The notes under the pieces are model-generated. The model was not told where the DNA came from and did not search any database. It saw nothing but the letters and a program-made list of their open reading frames with translations. From M55B112 sp040880545 (lineage in GTDB: Bacteria > Bacteroidota > Bacteroidia > Bacteroidales > GCA-2748055): a stretch of 7,755 bases of DNA. The position numbers were made by a program, and so were the translations under genes. The stretch is from positions 1-7,755 of the forward strand of contig JBBDIE010000024.1 of the NCBI GenBank assembly GCA_040880545.1. The letters run 5' to 3'. Shown here piece by piece: positions 6,681-7,755 of this stretch (the first letter of the stretch is position 1; the number at the start of each line of letters is the position of its first letter).

Positions 6681-6724
6681 CTCACCCTCAAACCTTTTGC
6701 GAGATCTTGGGGGTGAGTTTTTTT
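6681..6724 (+). terminator. Intrinsic terminator on the plus strand with no plus-strand gene
   Basis: CTCACCCTCAA (6681-6691) pairs with TTGGGGGTGAG (6707-6717) in an 11-bp stem that includes one G-U pair. The loop is 15 bases, and seven T follow at 6718-6724. This is a textbook intrinsic terminator for rightward transcription. No intact rightward gene ends here; it faces against the lipoprotein pseudogene and sits in that gene's 5' leader, 34 bases before its ATG. It could serve an antisense RNA, or be left over from a lost gene. Confidence 0.65.
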
Positions 6725-6766
6725 ATATTATTTTGATGAGGGGATTCTTTACGCTCCTTTGACCTA

Positions 6767-6779
6767 TGTGCCTGGCACA
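6767..6779. promoter_or_regulatory. Operator-like dyad upstream of the lipoprotein gene
   Basis: TGTGCC-T-GGCACA is a perfect dyad around one central base, about 120 bases upstream of the lipoprotein start. The size and symmetry suit a dimeric regulator site. On the minus strand a TTTTTG box precedes it and TAGG follows, loosely like Bacteroidota -33/-7 elements, but the match is weak. It could also be part of a REP-type repeat. Confidence 0.3.
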
Positions 6780-6807
6780 CATTCAAAAACAGATAGGCTA
6801 TTTCTGA

Positions 6808-6942
6808 TTCGTATCGGTAAAATTTAATGAAGCATCGATTGAAATTTTGGAATTGTCAGGGTACAATTTTAGAATTACAGATCAAACACTTCAGGCTTTA
6901 AGTAAAATTAATAAAAAAAAAACGATACAGCCAAAAAAATGA
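6808..6942 (+). pseudogene. Possible 3' remnant of a plus-strand gene
   Basis: After a TGA at 6805-6807, the plus strand reads FVSVKFNEASIEILELSG, then YNFRITDQTLQALSK, then INKKKTIQPKK, and stops at TGA 6940-6942. The composition looks protein-like and the lysine-rich tail suits a real C-terminus, but there is no ATG in frame and no family that I recognise. It could be a decayed 3' end or a chance open frame. Confidence 0.25.
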
Positions 6943-6982
6943 CTCATAATATTTAAGGAATACGCTTTATTATCATCATAAA

Positions 6983-7755
6983 TCACCCGGCCCACCCTTC
7001 CCGGTCCAGGTTCCTGTAATTCACAGCCTCAGCAACATGCGATGTTTCAATGTGTTCAGTTCCCTCCAGGTCGGCGATGGTTCTGGACACTTTCAAAATC
7101 CGGTCGTAAGCACGGGCCGATAATCCCAGTTTATCCATGGCATTTTTCAGGATCGCCTGGCTGTCGGCTCCCAGGGCACAGTATTTTTTCAGCATGGGGG
7201 TGGTCATATGGGAATTGGCATAAACACCTTTGATTGCTGCAAACCGTCTCTCCTGTACCTGCGCCCCTTTGATCACCTTTTTACGGATCAGGTCGCTGGA
7301 CTCGGCCTCTTTTAATTCCGACAACTGCTTGAAAGGTACCGGTACCACCTCAATATGTATATCGATACGATCCAGCAGTGGCCCGGAGACCTTGTTCAGG
7401 TATTTCTTGACCATCCCGGGACTGCAGGCGCACTCCTTTTCGGGATGGTTAAAAAACCCGCACGGACAAGGGTTCATGGATGCCAGGAGTACGAAGTTGG
7501 CCGGGTAATCAACCGTGAATTTGGCCCTGCTCACTGTAATGAACCGGTCCTCCAGGGGTTGCCTCAGTACTTCCAGCACATTGCGCTTGAATTCAGGCAG
7601 TTCATCCATAAACAGCACGCCATTGTGTGCCAGGGAGATCTCCCCGGGCTGGGGTGAATTTCCACCACCCACCAGGGCCACATCAGAAATCGTATGGTGA
7701 GGTGCCCTAAATGGCCGGAGGGTTACCAACCCGGTATCCTGCGACATCCTCCCTG
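6983..7755 (-). CDS. yifB: YifB/ComM-type Mg-chelatase-like AAA+ ATPase, C-terminal part
   Basis: The gene enters from the right edge, so the N-terminus and Walker A are missing. The frame is open through 7755, and the Met at 7747 is internal (AGR precedes it). Counting from that Met: LRPFRAPHHTISD at 10-22, PQPGEISLAHNG at 32-43, Walker B LFMDE at 45-49, the cysteine-rich SMNPCPCGFFNHPEKECAC at 90-108, and the arginine-finger region GPLLDRIDIH at 122-131. The C-terminal Mg-chelatase domain follows, with LSARAYDRILKVSRTIADLE. The family forms hexameric rings; in transformable bacteria ComM is a branch-migration helicase for DNA uptake, while the role of YifB in Bacteroidota is not settled. 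Housekeeping-type codon use contrasts with the AT-rich islet beside it. Confidence 0.93.
   Translation of the reverse strand, partial: GRMSQDTGLVTLRPFRAPHHTISDVALVGGGNSPQPGEISLAHNGVLFMDELPEFKRNVLEVLRQPLEDRFITVSRAKFTVDYPANFVLLASMNPCPCGFFNHPEKECACSPGMVKKYLNKVSGPLLDRIDIHIEVVPVPFKQLSELKEAESSDLIRKKVIKGAQVQERRFAAIKGVYANSHMTTPMLKKYCALGADSQAILKNAMDKLGLSARAYDRILKVSRTIADLEGTEHIETSHVAEAVNYRNLDREGWAG

Larger units (their letters stand above)
6648..6982. other. 335-base AT-rich spacer between the yifB-type gene and the lipoprotein pseudogene
   Basis: This stretch has no intact gene. From left to right it contains a small AAAAC/GTTTT hairpin (6666-6679), a plus-strand terminator-like hairpin (6681-6724), a dyad (6767-6779) and a possible gene remnant (6808-6942) that includes a run of ten A at 6913-6922. 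No terminator in the minus orientation is evident after the yifB-type gene, although the minus strand there carries two T-rich tracts. The lipoprotein promoter should lie here; none stands out. Confidence 0.6.

Noticed and set aside
6526..6762. Plus-strand 78-codon frame with a hydrophobic middle, membrane-peptide-like
   Set aside because: It starts at TTG, is antisense to the lipoprotein leader and reads through the intrinsic terminator; the hydrophobicity comes from the T-rich strand opposite the signal peptide and A runs.
6905..6940. A10 and A7 runs (T runs on the minus strand) as a terminator of the yifB-type gene
   Set aside because: No adequate GC-rich stem precedes the T runs on the minus strand, so they do not form an intrinsic terminator.
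7042..7657. Several plus-strand open frames opposite the yifB-type gene
   Set aside because: All are antisense shadows of a conserved ATPase with clear motifs.

Overview
The window looks like a piece of a Bacteroidota chromosome, probably Bacteroidales or a close relative. The grounds are the style of the proteins (MtaB with a TLGCRLN start, a compact LipA, a Tat-exported Gfo/Idh/MocA oxidoreductase, a YifB ATPase, a lipoprotein-type leader with Cys-Glu-Lys), the lack of clear Shine-Dalgarno sites before the starts, and the AT-rich spacers. All intact genes are on the minus strand, so transcription runs from right to left.

Right edge (6983-7755): the C-terminal part of a YifB/ComM-type Mg-chelatase-like AAA+ ATPase that runs off the window. 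Middle (about 4570-6982): an AT-rich accessory islet. It holds a broken lipoprotein gene (5716-6647, one frameshift at an A run plus one in-frame TAG), a small exported protein of probable beta-barrel type (4818-5465), a long palindromic repeat (5470-5637), a probable IS66-type transposase remnant (4601-4723, plus strand) containing a perfect 22-bp palindrome, an orphan plus-strand terminator, an operator-like dyad and a second possible plus-strand gene remnant. Left of it (3259-4569) is a Tat-signal Gfo/Idh/MocA oxidoreductase.

Left part (159-3008): a tight three-gene unit transcribed as ferredoxin/flavodoxin reductase-like flavoprotein, then mtaB, then lipA, with gaps of only 20 and 13 bases. 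MtaB and LipA are both radical-SAM enzymes that insert sulfur with a second iron-sulfur cluster and need low-potential electrons. A flavin reductase in the same unit could supply those electrons; that link is an inference from gene order.

The unit ends in a 123-bp near-perfect palindrome (38-160) whose first two bases supply part of the lipA stop codon. The palindrome is flanked by a 14-15 base direct repeat. Its outer ends (AGTGGCTG / CAGCCACT) reappear at the ends of the other long palindrome at 5470-5637, although the interiors differ. These two elements, and the decayed islet between housekeeping genes, are the least ordinary parts of the window. I saw no CRISPR array, tRNA, rRNA, phage module or defence system.
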